Below, piece after piece: positions 38,218 through 47,317 of a stretch of DNA of 64,000 bases. Source of the stretch: Vibrio sagamiensis NBRC 104589 (GTDB lineage Bacteria > Pseudomonadota > Gammaproteobacteria > Enterobacterales > Vibrionaceae); NCBI RefSeq assembly GCF_007990935.1, contig NZ_BJXJ01000004.1:1-64000 (forward strand). Direction: 5' to 3'. Position 1 is the stretch's first letter, and each line of letters opens with the position of its first letter. Made by a program: the position numbers and the translations under genes. The notes under the pieces were generated by a model, which worked only from the letters and a program-made list of their open reading frames with translations, was not told the origin of the DNA and ran no database searches.

Positions 38218-39768
38218 GTGCGCCTAGAAGTTTTTTGTGAAGATAGACTTGGTCTTACTCGAGAGTTACTTGATATTCTCGCCTCTAGAAATATTGACTT
38301 ACGTGGCATTGAAATCGACATTAGTGGCATTATCTATCTCAATTGCCCAGATATAGACTTTGATACTTTTAGTGAATTAATGGCTGAAATTAGACGTATT
38401 TCAGGAGTTAGAGATGTCCGCAAGATCCAATTTATGCCAATTGAACGGCATAATACTGAGTTGCTTGCTCTTGTTGATAATCTCCCAGAACCGGTGTTTG
38501 CTATCGATCTTAAAGGTGCTGTTGATATGGCTAATATGGCGGCTTTATCTCTTTTAGGGTTGCATAAGCAACAAGTTATTGGTGCTCAAATTGGTTCCTT
38601 ACTTCCCTGCATAAATTTTTCACGCTGGAGTGAAGGAGTTAACCAACGAACTAGAGAAAGTATTGTTATTGATGGACTTGATTATATTTTGGAACTGATG
38701 CCAGTTTATATTCAAGACGAAGTGCAATATTCAACTCTTGCTAGTACACTGATGACTATTCGTTCTGTTCACCATGGCTCTCATATCGAGGAATATTTAC
38801 CAACTCAGAATACGCTTGGCTTTGAGCATTTTGTGGGTATCTCCAATAGGCATAAGGCATTAATTAATCAAGCAAAGAAACTGTCTGCTCTAGACCAACC
38901 CTTATTGATCGAAGGTGAAACAGGGACTGGCAAGGAAATGCTGGCGAAAGCTTGTCATAGTCGTTCTAGCCGTGCTCATAAACCCTTCCTTGTGCTGAGT
39001 TGTGCCTCTATGCCAGATGATGTCGCCGAAACAGAACTATTTGGTCATGCTCCGGGATCATTTAACCATGAACTCGGACACAAAGGTATTTTTGAGCAAG
39101 CACAAGGCGGAACGGTTTTCCTTGATGAAATTGGGGAAATGAGTTCGCATTTACAAATCAAATTGTTGCGCTTTCTTCAAGATGGAAATTTCCGCAGAGT
39201 TGGTGCTGAAGATGAAATGCACGTTAATGTGCGCATTATTGCCTCGACGAAACATAATTTAGCTGAACTGGCAGAAGCGGGCCACTTCAGAGAAGATTTA
39301 TACTACAGGTTGAACGTATTAACGTTGACCATACCACCTCTTCGTAAACGCACTAATGATATTTTACCATTACTGGATCTGTTTGTTACCAAATATGCTC
39401 AGCAGTTAGGAATATCGAAACCAGAGTATAATGAAAGTTTGATAGAAACATTAATGAATTATCAGTGGCCTGGAAATATACGTCAAATGGACAATATGGT
39501 ACTTCGAGCTTTGACGGAAATGGAAGGTAATATTTTGAAAGTGGAGAACTTTAAACTGCCACAACCTCAATCATCTTCTGTAGGTACTACATCGCTTAAC
39601 TTAGAAGGCTCTCTTGACGAAATTATGCGTGATTATGAGTCACAGATTTTAGAGAGACTTTACCACTCCTTCCCATCCAGCCGGAAGTTGGCTAAGCGCT
39701 TAAATGTCTCGCATACTTCAATTGCGAATAAGTTGCGTGAGTATGGTATACGGAAGAATGAAGCCTAA
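38218..39768 (+). CDS. tyrR: Transcriptional regulator TyrR of aromatic amino-acid genes
   Basis: 516-residue regulator. N-terminal ACT domain (1-75, RLEVFCEDRLGLTRELLDIL), PAS domain (about 80-140, LPEPVFAIDLKGAVDMAN), AAA+ domain with Walker A GETGTGKE and Walker B GGTVFLDEIGEM, and C-terminal helix-turn-helix (SSRKLAKRLNVSHTSIANKLREYGI). The sigma-54 contact loop GAFTGA is replaced by APGSFNHE, as in E. coli TyrR, so it acts with sigma-70. Ligands are tyrosine (AAA+, ATP-dependent) and phenylalanine. Start is GTG after GGAA. A matching operator occurs at 5530-5547. Confidence 0.95.
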   Translation: MRLEVFCEDRLGLTRELLDILASRNIDLRGIEIDISGIIYLNCPDIDFDTFSELMAEIRRISGVRDVRKIQFMPIERHNTELLALVDNLPEPVFAIDLKGAVDMANMAALSLLGLHKQQVIGAQIGSLLPCINFSRWSEGVNQRTRESIVIDGLDYILELMPVYIQDEVQYSTLASTLMTIRSVHHGSHIEEYLPTQNTLGFEHFVGISNRHKALINQAKKLSALDQPLLIEGETGTGKEMLAKACHSRSSRAHKPFLVLSCASMPDDVAETELFGHAPGSFNHELGHKGIFEQAQGGTVFLDEIGEMSSHLQIKLLRFLQDGNFRRVGAEDEMHVNVRIIASTKHNLAELAEAGHFREDLYYRLNVLTLTIPPLRKRTNDILPLLDLFVTKYAQQLGISKPEYNESLIETLMNYQWPGNIRQMDNMVLRALTEMEGNILKVENFKLPQPQSSSVGTTSLNLEGSLDEIMRDYESQILERLYHSFPSSRKLAKRLNVSHTSIANKLREYGIRKNEA

Positions 39769-39773
39769 ATTTT

Positions 39774-40379
39774 GTGGAAAATCTAACTAGTATGGAAAAA
39801 ATAACGGACATAGAAAACAGAAGTAACTCAGTTTCTATTTATCATTTGGATGGAGATTTACTACTTCGTACTGCCGAAATTGCTGATGCCGATATGATAG
39901 CGGATTATTTCCAAAAGAATCGAGAATATTTAAAGCCTTTTGAACCAAAACGTGAAGAGACTTTTTATACGGTTAATGGTTGGCTGCAGCATTTAATCAA
40001 ACTTAATGACTTGCATCGCTTAGGGTTAGGCTTTTACTGTGTGATTATTGATACCACCACAAAAAAAATGCAAGGCACTTTGTCTTTCAGTAATTTAACG
40101 CGCTTTCCGTTTTACTGTTGTAATGTAGGCTATTCTTTGGCCGAATCGGCTCAAGGCAAAGGTTTAATGAGGCGTGCTCTGAAAATGGGCTGCGATTATA
40201 TTTTCCGTGTACAAAAGCTCCATCGTATCCAAGCTAGCTATATGCCGCATAACTACAAAAGTGAAGCCGTTTTGAACCATTTAGGGTTTGAGAAAGAAGG
40301 GTATGCGAGGGATTACTTGCTGATCGATGATAAATGGGAAGATCATGTTTTAACTTCTCTCACTAATCCGACATGGTAA
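39774..40379 (+). CDS. RimJ/RimL-like N-acetyltransferase
   Basis: 201-residue GNAT protein most like the RimJ alanine N-acetyltransferase group: LLLRTAEIADADMIADYFQKNREYLKPFEP at the N-terminus, NVGYSLAESAQGKGLMRRALKMGCDYIF (acetyl-CoA loop QGKGLM), and RIQASYMPHNYKSEAVLNHLGFEKEGYARDYLLIDDKWEDHVL, the typical end of this family. The GTG start at 39774 begins 5 bases after the tyrR stop; an ATG six codons later is an alternative. It is possibly co-transcribed with tyrR. The substrate, ribosomal S5 or another, cannot be fixed. Confidence 0.85.
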   Translation: MENLTSMEKITDIENRSNSVSIYHLDGDLLLRTAEIADADMIADYFQKNREYLKPFEPKREETFYTVNGWLQHLIKLNDLHRLGLGFYCVIIDTTTKKMQGTLSFSNLTRFPFYCCNVGYSLAESAQGKGLMRRALKMGCDYIFRVQKLHRIQASYMPHNYKSEAVLNHLGFEKEGYARDYLLIDDKWEDHVLTSLTNPTW

Positions 40380-40502
40380 AAGTTGAAGCATAGAAATGGG
40401 CGTACACAGTATCGCATAACTTAAGCCAACGAATTGCTATTGTATAAAAATGATTAATAATCCGCCAAAGAGAGCGGGAGAAAATCTTAACAAGGAGACG
40501 GA

Positions 40503-40976
40503 ATGTCTTATTTGACTTTGGACGAATACCAAAGAAAATGGATTTTTACTCATCAGTCGATGCCAGTATCTATTGACGATCTGAGTCTAATTAAACCAAT
40601 GTCTCAAGCTCGATCTTCTCAGTTTTGGAAAGAAAACATCAGTGCTCAAAGCCCAGATATGGACAGACTTTGTTCTTCTGACTGGCCGATGAAAGAATCT
40701 AATTGGTCCGATACGGTTGGTTGGATGTCGGCATGGGAAGATGATGCTTCTGAACTGCCAGAAGAAATCAGTTTATTTATTGATTGGCAAGATGATGTAA
40801 CAGTATATTTTTGTTATGAAAAATACAATATTATTGAAACTAAATGGTCAGTATTTAAAAAGTATTGGAAAAACTTTCTTTTCTATGACGATGGCCCTAT
40901 TTTACTTGGACGCCGCCGATCTCAAGCACTCTGGTTTAATTCAAAAGGTAACGTTAAACTCGGAGAGCGTAATTAA
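40503..40976 (+). CDS. DUF2947-like conserved protein
   Basis: 157-residue cytosolic protein rich in Trp and Asp/Glu, with no signal peptide or membrane helix. I recognise the overall sequence (YQRKWIFTHQSMPVS, PMSQARSSQFWKENISAQSPD, NFLFYDDGPILLGRRRSQALWF) as the DUF2947 family of marine Gammaproteobacteria. A strong ribosome binding site AAGGAGACGGA precedes the ATG. Function unknown. It is a single gene between two acetyltransferase genes. Confidence 0.75.
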   Translation: MSYLTLDEYQRKWIFTHQSMPVSIDDLSLIKPMSQARSSQFWKENISAQSPDMDRLCSSDWPMKESNWSDTVGWMSAWEDDASELPEEISLFIDWQDDVTVYFCYEKYNIIETKWSVFKKYWKNFLFYDDGPILLGRRRSQALWFNSKGNVKLGERN

Positions 40977-41074
40977 ATATTCGGTTTAGATAGTCTTTTC
41001 TGCTGTGTTCTGTGAAGAGTGTTCATTCTCAGAGCACAATATCATGAAATTTGTAAAATATAAGTAGGTCATAT

Positions 41075-41581
41075 ATGGAAATAATAATAAGAAGAACGGA
41101 GTCTTCTGATGCACGTGCGATAAAAGAAATTTACGAGTGTGAGAATGCATACAAAGGTACTTTACAGCTTCCTCTTCCCTCCCAAGACATGTGGGATCGA
41201 CGCATATCTAATATGCCGGATCATGTCTATTCTTATGTTGCTTTGCTCGATAATGAAATTGTTGGCAACTTAGGCTTTGAAGTTTGTACCAACCCAAGGC
41301 GGCGACATGTTGGCTCACTTGGTATGGGTGTGAAAGATAATGTTCAGGGCAAAGGGGTTGGGAGTGCTTTATTAGCTAAAGTTATCGACCTTGCAGATAA
41401 TTGGTTAAACTTAACACGTCTTGAATTGACAGTTTATGTCGATAACAAGCGCGCTATTTCTCTATATAAGAAATTTGGTTTTGAAATTGAAGGTGAGTCT
41501 AAGGCCTTTGCTTTTCGTCAAGGTGAGTTTGTTAATGCCTATCATATGGCTCGTATTACAAAAATTGATGGGTCAGAATAA
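41075..41581 (+). CDS. GNAT-family N-acetyltransferase
   Basis: 168-residue acetyltransferase: IIIRRTESSDARAIKEIYE at the start, GSLGMGVKDNVQGKGVGSALLAKVID with the acetyl-CoA loop QGKGVG, and LELTVYVDNKRAISLYKKFGFEIEGESK at the end, where NxRAxxLYxKxGF is the typical substrate/CoA segment. It resembles the general acetyltransferase group (PhnO/YhhY-like). AGG lies 7 bases before the ATG. The substrate is unknown. Confidence 0.85.
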   Translation: MEIIIRRTESSDARAIKEIYECENAYKGTLQLPLPSQDMWDRRISNMPDHVYSYVALLDNEIVGNLGFEVCTNPRRRHVGSLGMGVKDNVQGKGVGSALLAKVIDLADNWLNLTRLELTVYVDNKRAISLYKKFGFEIEGESKAFAFRQGEFVNAYHMARITKIDGSE

Positions 41582-41657
41582 TCTCGTATCATAATAAATG
41601 AGTATCCGTATAAAACTCGGATAATTAGCAATAATACTAATATAAAGGCTTACGTGC

Positions 41658-42104
41658 GTGACTTATCAGCAGCTAGATTTTATTGCAGATTTATATATCC
41701 CATTTTTGGCTCTTTCAACGTTATGTCGGTTGACTTGGCAATTAAAAATAGCGGGTTCAAGACAAACAATGGCTGATCTAGCCACAACGGTGTTTGGTGT
41801 GATTTATATTTATGCGTTGATGTTTTTAGACCAATACGCAGGTGCTTACGGGTATTTTGGTTTAGACTACAGTACTCATACGGCATTAGCTTTAGTGTTT
41901 GTAACCTGTCTGGCTTTTATTAATAAGAAAGCTGCCCTCGTATCCTCAGCCTCTATGGTAATGTATGGCTTGCTTATGATGTATCAAAACTACCATACTT
42001 TGCTTGATATACTTGTTACCACAGTAATGGTTTTGCCCATCTTGATATGGCTGAAGTATCGATCATCAACAAAAACTTTATCCAACACACTTCAAAGAAC
42101 TTAA
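41658..42104 (+). CDS. Hypothetical inner-membrane protein
   Basis: 148 residues with about four predicted helices and a basic C-terminal tail (KYRSSTKTLSNTLQRT). The start is GTG at 41658 with AAGG about ten bases upstream. I recognise no domain. Hydrophobicity and a consistent frame support a real gene. It lies alone between a GNAT gene and the DASS transporter operon, with no clear link to either. Confidence 0.6.
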   Translation: MTYQQLDFIADLYIPFLALSTLCRLTWQLKIAGSRQTMADLATTVFGVIYIYALMFLDQYAGAYGYFGLDYSTHTALALVFVTCLAFINKKAALVSSASMVMYGLLMMYQNYHTLLDILVTTVMVLPILIWLKYRSSTKTLSNTLQRT

Positions 42105-42287
42105 GTCAATTACCTTTTTAATGTTCTGATTTTAAATGGTTTTAAGTCTAATACTGTTTTATTTGATCTAGCGCTAGAATCATTAGGAATGTTACGTACA
42201 TAATTTAGTTCGAATATGGTGAGTGAAGTCGATTCATAAAGAATTCACTACTTTTTGGACAACCATCTCAGGAAGAGACGTCGTACT

Positions 42288-43706
42288 ATGCATTCCTACT
42301 TCAAATACATCATTCCTATTGTTATTCCATTACTGGTTGTGATGATACCTTTATCAGCCTTTCCATTTGAAGGAATTACCGTCATACAACAGAGAGTGAT
42401 TGCGATCTTCTTATTGGCGGCTTTGTGCTGGGTTTTGGAGCCGATACCCATCTATGCCACTTCGGTTGTTATCATTGTACTTGAGTTGTTACTGTTGTCT
42501 GATAAAGGGATTGGTTTAGCACGTACCGAGTCTGGTTCCCCGCACTTTGGTGAGTTGCTCAAATACAACGAAATCATGGCGACCTTTGCCAGCCCGATAA
42601 TCATGCTTTTTTTAGGTGGCTTCTTTCTAGCGATGGCAGCGTCAAAATATCGTTTAGATGTCAACCTTGCGCGAGTGTTGCTCAAACCCTTTGGTCAGGA
42701 TCCGAAATATGTCATGCTTGGTTTGATGTTGATTACGGCGACATTTTCAATGTTTATGTCAAACACAGCAACAACCGCGATGATGCTCTCTATTTTGGCG
42801 CCGGTAGTGGCAGTATTTAAACCCCATGATCCAGGCCGAATTGCTTTTGCCTTGTGTATTCCTGTTGCGGCAAATATCGGTGGTATTGGTACACCGATTG
42901 GTACGCCACCTAATGCCATTGCTCTAAAATACTTAACTGGGGATAACGTTATATCCTTTGGTGAATGGATGGCTTTTGGAGTGCCATTTGTCATTGTGAT
43001 GATGGCTTTCGCTTGGTTCCTCATGGTTTGCCTTTACAAGTCTGAAACACAAACCCTTGACCTTGATATCAAAAGTAAATTTCTTAAAACTCCTAAAGCG
43101 ATCGTTGTCTATATTACTTTTGTTGGCACCATCTTATTGTGGTTAATGGGATCGACACATGGGATGAATGCATATACGGTGGCATTGATTCCAGTTGCTA
43201 TATTTTCACTCACAGGAATAATTAACAAGGAAGATTTGAAAAAAATATCTTGGGATGTTTTATGGTTAGTTTCAGGTGGTATTGCGCTTGGTTTAGCTCT
43301 TGATCAAACAGGTTTGGCCCGTTTGGTTGTGAGCAGTATTCCCTTTGGTGACTTTTCTCCTTATGTTGTGTTGGTCGGCGCGTCGATGTTATGTCTGCTT
43401 ATGGCGAACTTTATGTCTCACACCGCTACGACCAATTTGCTTATGCCAATTATGGCAGCTCTTGGCTCGTCAATGACTTCTTTAGCACCTTTGGGAGGAG
43501 AAGTCACTTTGATTTTAATTGTAACCTTTGCCGCATCACTCGGCATGTCGCTACCGATCAGTACGCCACCCAATGCGCTCGCTCATGCAACAGGGCAAGT
43601 TCAAAGTCATCAAATGGCTAAAGTGGGGATTGTGATAGGCCTAGTTGGAGTCGTGTTGAGCTTTGTCATGGTATGGCTTTTACATGTTATAGAACGGATT
43701 GTATAA
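42288..43706 (+). CDS. DASS (SLC13) sodium/carboxylate symporter
   Basis: Inner-membrane divalent-anion:sodium symporter, 472 residues from ATG 42288 (MHSYFKYIIPIVIPLLV); a TTG further upstream adds a basic stretch and is less likely. The two family SNT-type motifs are present: SNTATTAMMLSILAPV and SHTATTNLLMPIMAA, paired with IGTPIGTPPNAIALKY and LPISTPPNALAHATG. These bind sodium and the dicarboxylate. Substrates in the family are succinate, malate, fumarate, citrate or sulphate. The next two genes encode a sensor kinase and response regulator with 3 bases spacing and an overlap, so the three form an operon. Confidence 0.9.
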   Translation: MHSYFKYIIPIVIPLLVVMIPLSAFPFEGITVIQQRVIAIFLLAALCWVLEPIPIYATSVVIIVLELLLLSDKGIGLARTESGSPHFGELLKYNEIMATFASPIIMLFLGGFFLAMAASKYRLDVNLARVLLKPFGQDPKYVMLGLMLITATFSMFMSNTATTAMMLSILAPVVAVFKPHDPGRIAFALCIPVAANIGGIGTPIGTPPNAIALKYLTGDNVISFGEWMAFGVPFVIVMMAFAWFLMVCLYKSETQTLDLDIKSKFLKTPKAIVVYITFVGTILLWLMGSTHGMNAYTVALIPVAIFSLTGIINKEDLKKISWDVLWLVSGGIALGLALDQTGLARLVVSSIPFGDFSPYVVLVGASMLCLLMANFMSHTATTNLLMPIMAALGSSMTSLAPLGGEVTLILIVTFAASLGMSLPISTPPNALAHATGQVQSHQMAKVGIVIGLVGVVLSFVMVWLLHVIERIV

Positions 43707-43709
43707 CTT

Positions 43710-45041
43710 ATGCAGGAAGACCAATTAGATAGACTTGTTCAACGTTACTTTGATGAGACGGAAAGACGTATCTCGATAACCAAAGGGACGATTCTACTTA
43801 ATCAAGAGCAGTGTAATGATAGGTTATATTATGTCATTTCAGGAGAGCTCAATGGCTATTTACTTGATGAGAACAAAAAGCAAATCCAAGTGTTTTCTGC
43901 TTCTGCTGGCTCTTTCATTGGTGTTCATAGTTTCTTCTCTGGCTCATGGGTCGCATCATCTACGGTGATTGCCCAAACGGATGCAAAGTTGGCTTGGATT
44001 GATCGCCTTACACCGGCTTTTGAGCCTGGCATCTTTGGCCCTTTGAATGCTCAATTTATGCCTGTTATTGTCAGCGAGCTTTCATACCGCCAACGTCGTG
44101 TCGCGCAAGAGGCGAAAGCGAAAGAAAAAGTATTACAAAAGCTGCATCTAGCAGAGCAAATGACAACATTAGGCCAACTGGCTGCAGGCCTTGCTCATGA
44201 ACTTAATAATACGATTGGTGTTGTGAGCAGCAAATCGGAACGATTGGAGTCAATCATTTTTGAGCTGCTTGAAAAAGTAAATCCAAGTGCAAGTCAGTTT
44301 TTTGATTTTGGACTTTTAACAGGCCAGACTCTTACATCAAAACAGGTTCGCTCTCGTGGGCGTGATTTTGAACAGCGCTACGATCTGCCAAAAAGCATTG
44401 CGAGGGAACTGGCACGAGCGGTACCTGACAACGAGCCTGATGAAAATTGGCTGATAAATCCTCAAGAAGCTATCCATTATTGGCAGATTGGACGTGATTT
44501 ACATGATTTGCGTATGGCTGCACACCATACCGTTGGCATTGTTCAGTCCGTTAAGCAGCTCGGCAGAGCAGACACAGAAACGGAAGCCTATTTCGATTTA
44601 AATGAGTCAATAAACCAAGCGTTAATTTTACTTCAAGGGGAACTTCGTCTCATCAATGTGCTTTGTGACTTTGATGAATTGCCCGCATTTTGGGGCTCTC
44701 AAACAGAGCTCGTACAAGTCTGGGTTAATCTGATTAAGAACGCGTGTGATGTCTTAAAAAATAATAAAGAACCATGTATTAAGATCAAAACGAAAAAAAG
44801 TAAAAGCGCTATCTTGATTACTATCGCTAATAATGGTGACGAGATTAATCCGTTGATTAAAAATAAAATTTTTCAACCTAACTTTACAACTAAGAAAGGA
44901 GGATTGTCGTTTGGTTTAGGGTTGGGCCTATCAATTGTAAAACGTATTATATTAGGCTGCCAAGGTTCAATTACAGTGAAGAGTGATCCGGACAAAACGG
45001 TATTTAGGATTCAATTGCCAGTTGAGGGTAAGTATGGATAA
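43710..45041 (+). CDS. Sensor histidine kinase with cyclic-nucleotide-binding domain
   Basis: 443-residue cytosolic kinase. An N-terminal cyclic-nucleotide-binding fold (about 10-120: LYYVISGELNGYLLDENKKQIQVFSASAGSFIGVHSF) is followed by a helix to the phospho-acceptor region (GQLAAGLAHELNNTIGVV, His in HELNN) and an ATPase domain (N-box VWVNLIKNACDVLKN, G2 FGLGLGLSIVKRI). There is no membrane segment, so the signal is intracellular or passed from the transporter. The CNMP domain may not bind nucleotide. It begins 3 bases after the DASS gene stop. Confidence 0.88.
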   Translation: MQEDQLDRLVQRYFDETERRISITKGTILLNQEQCNDRLYYVISGELNGYLLDENKKQIQVFSASAGSFIGVHSFFSGSWVASSTVIAQTDAKLAWIDRLTPAFEPGIFGPLNAQFMPVIVSELSYRQRRVAQEAKAKEKVLQKLHLAEQMTTLGQLAAGLAHELNNTIGVVSSKSERLESIIFELLEKVNPSASQFFDFGLLTGQTLTSKQVRSRGRDFEQRYDLPKSIARELARAVPDNEPDENWLINPQEAIHYWQIGRDLHDLRMAAHHTVGIVQSVKQLGRADTETEAYFDLNESINQALILLQGELRLINVLCDFDELPAFWGSQTELVQVWVNLIKNACDVLKNNKEPCIKIKTKKSKSAILITIANNGDEINPLIKNKIFQPNFTTKKGGLSFGLGLGLSIVKRIILGCQGSITVKSDPDKTVFRIQLPVEGKYG

Positions 45042-45507
45042 GTTAAATTTAATATGTGTTGATGATCAAAGAGAAGTATTGAGAGCAGTTCTTCAAGATC
45101 TACAATGCTTTGATTCATGGGTAAATATTGAAGACTGTGAGTCTGCTGATGAAGCAATTGAGTTAATGGATGAACTTGATAGTGATGGACAAATGATCGC
45201 GTTGGTTATTTCTGACCATGTTATGCCAGGTAAAACTGGGGTAGAGTTGTTAGCATCAATAGCAAATGATACTCGTTATATCCATACACGTAAGGTGCTA
45301 TTGACAGGGCAAGCTACACATAACGACACTATTAATGCAATTAATTTAGCAGGTATTGATCATTATTTTGAGAAACCTTGGCAATCCGAGTTACTAATTA
45401 AGTGCGTTAGGAAACTATTAACAAATTTTATCTTTGATGTAGGGCTTGACTACACTGATTTTCAAGGAAATCTTGATCAAAATATCATATTGGAACGGTT
45501 AAAATAG
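45034..45507 (+). CDS. Single-domain response regulator
   Basis: 157-residue protein consisting essentially of a receiver domain: NLICVDDQREVLRAVLQDL (acidic pair), LVISDHVMPGKTGVELL (phospho-acceptor Asp), VLLTGQA and HYFEKPWQSE (conserved Thr and Lys). ATG 45034 overlaps the kinase stop by 8 bases and has GAGGG before it. No DNA-binding or enzymatic output domain follows; only about 30 residues extend past the receiver. The target, perhaps a protein or a phosphorelay partner, is unknown. Confidence 0.88.
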   Translation: MDKLNLICVDDQREVLRAVLQDLQCFDSWVNIEDCESADEAIELMDELDSDGQMIALVISDHVMPGKTGVELLASIANDTRYIHTRKVLLTGQATHNDTINAINLAGIDHYFEKPWQSELLIKCVRKLLTNFIFDVGLDYTDFQGNLDQNIILERLK

Positions 45508-45520
45508 TCATTTTATACGG

Positions 45521-45548
45521 CGCTAAGTACCTAGAAGATAACTTAGCG
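45521..45548. terminator. Hairpin between convergent signalling genes
   Basis: CGCTAAGT, 12-base loop, ACTTAGCG: 8-bp perfect stem between the response regulator and the convergent GGDEF/EAL gene. There is no clear T-tract, so a terminator role is uncertain. Confidence 0.35.
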
Positions 45549-45598
45549 ACGGTGTTAAAGATATTTATGGTACATAGCTCGTTTTCTCAATCGTTGTA

Positions 45599-47317
45599 TT
45601 AGCTCTTGAAGGCTTGATCGGGTATAAATTCAATAGCTTTGATAGGGGAAATAGGGCTTGAAAAATAATAACCTTGTAGTAAATCGGCCTTCATTCTTTT
45701 GAAGAACTGATACATGTCTTCATTTTCCACACCTTCAATAACCACTTCGATATTTTGTTCTTGGCACATATCAATTAAAAAGTGTAAATACTTAAATGAA
45801 AGTGAGTTGTTCAAGGCCTTCCATGCCATGGACTTATCGATTTTTATTTGTGTCATTGGTAGATCAAAAAAGCAATGAAGTGAACTGTAGCCAGCTCCAA
45901 AGTCATCAAGAGATAGTGCGAAACCAAGTTTATTTAGGGTATTTAAAGCCTGTATAGCTGCTTGATTATTGTCTAAGATAAATGTTTCGGTTAGTTCAAG
46001 AATAATTGCTTGCGGCTCTATCTCTATGCTATCGGCAATATGCTTAATGTTAGTTGGGAACTCACTTTTAAGAAGCTGTAAAGCGGATACGTTAACATTT
46101 ATACGAACCTGGGTTTTGTGACGCTTGCGATACTCTTTTATGAAGTGGCACGCTTGAGTGAAAACTTGATATCCAAGCTCCATGATTAACCCTTTTTTTT
46201 CTGCGACAGGGATAAACTCATCGGGAAAGATTTCACCAAATTCCTCACTATTCCATCGGACAAGAGTTTCAAAGCTGGTTATACTTCCTGATTTAGAGCA
46301 GATAATAGGTTGGAATTTAACACTCAAGCTTTGCTTATCTAGGGCATCTTGTAAGCCTTGTTTAATGAAAAAGTGCCGATCAACAGCCATTTGTGTATTT
46401 AGGCTATAAACAGCAATACTATTCGGCGCTTTCTCTTGAGCATAGCGGCAAGTACGTGCACTCTTTTGTAGATTTTCTTCTGCAGGATGACCTAAATTTA
46501 TCGACGGGTATAAACCAATACTGATATTACCACCTAAATGAAATCCTGCTTCTTTTACCGCAGTTGAATAGTCTTGTTTAATACGACATGCATAAGTTGT
46601 AAGAGTATCAGTGGATAAAATGTCTCTAATTAGCAATGCAAAGCTATCATCTTGAACACGATACACTTGAGTATTTGGTAAAGGTTGATCACTGAGTGTA
46701 ACGAGTAATTTTTCTACCAACTCATTGACGAGCTCACTGCCGTATTGATTGAAGTACGATTTTACATTTACAATTTGAATGTAAATAATGGAAACATTAG
46801 ATTTATTAGTGTTACAAAGCTTGGTAATATCGAGCAGCATGCATGCTCGATTGGGAACACCAGATGCATTATCATGGAAAGCGACCCTATGAAGATAACT
46901 TTCCATAAGCTTGCGTTCGGAAATATCACGGTGAATACCAATCATATAGTGTCCGAGGTGGGTTTTATGAGTAACGGCAATACCTTCCAACCAAATATAT
47001 TGACCATTGGCTTTACGGACTCGATAAAGAGCGATATCACGTACTTGATCAGTGGAAATATGATGTTCAACCTTATTAGAGAAGTCGAGCCTATCTAACG
47101 GATGAACTAAATTTAACCAATGTTCAAAGTCTATTTGTCCGGATTCAAGGCCGAATTGTTTATAAAATTCATGATTGTGTAAAATGACTTTTCCTGATTC
47201 GTCCATATAGAAAAAGCCTTCACTAAAGATATCAATCAAATTTATGCATCGCTGTTCAACTATCTTAAGAAAATCTGAATAAGTAACGGGATTGTCAGTG
47301 CTCATCGTTTGTATCAA
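45599..47317 (-). CDS. PAS-GGDEF-EAL c-di-GMP protein, probable phosphodiesterase
   Basis: 572 residues. PAS with PAC segment (about 20-135, VRKANGQYIWLEGIAVTHKT), a GGDEF domain (about 145-300) in which the catalytic GGDEF is replaced by QDDSF, so it should not make c-di-GMP, and a C-terminal EAL domain (about 315-565). EAL keeps catalytic residues: SFETLVRW (ETL for EAL), NVNVSAL, ELTETFI, LDDFGAGYSS, KIDKS, EGVEN and LLQGYYFS. It is therefore likely a c-di-GMP phosphodiesterase with a degenerate, possibly GTP-binding, GGDEF. No membrane anchor. The PAS suggests a small-molecule or redox input. Confidence 0.88.
   Translation of the reverse strand: MIQTMSTDNPVTYSDFLKIVEQRCINLIDIFSEGFFYMDESGKVILHNHEFYKQFGLESGQIDFEHWLNLVHPLDRLDFSNKVEHHISTDQVRDIALYRVRKANGQYIWLEGIAVTHKTHLGHYMIGIHRDISERKLMESYLHRVAFHDNASGVPNRACMLLDITKLCNTNKSNVSIIYIQIVNVKSYFNQYGSELVNELVEKLLVTLSDQPLPNTQVYRVQDDSFALLIRDILSTDTLTTYACRIKQDYSTAVKEAGFHLGGNISIGLYPSINLGHPAEENLQKSARTCRYAQEKAPNSIAVYSLNTQMAVDRHFFIKQGLQDALDKQSLSVKFQPIICSKSGSITSFETLVRWNSEEFGEIFPDEFIPVAEKKGLIMELGYQVFTQACHFIKEYRKRHKTQVRINVNVSALQLLKSEFPTNIKHIADSIEIEPQAIILELTETFILDNNQAAIQALNTLNKLGFALSLDDFGAGYSSLHCFFDLPMTQIKIDKSMAWKALNNSLSFKYLHFLIDMCQEQNIEVVIEGVENEDMYQFFKRMKADLLQGYYFSSPISPIKAIEFIPDQAFKS

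Noticed and set aside
46745..47098. A 117-codon plus-strand frame opposite the GGDEF/EAL gene
   Set aside because: Antisense to the PAS/GGDEF region, no ribosome binding site and no family.
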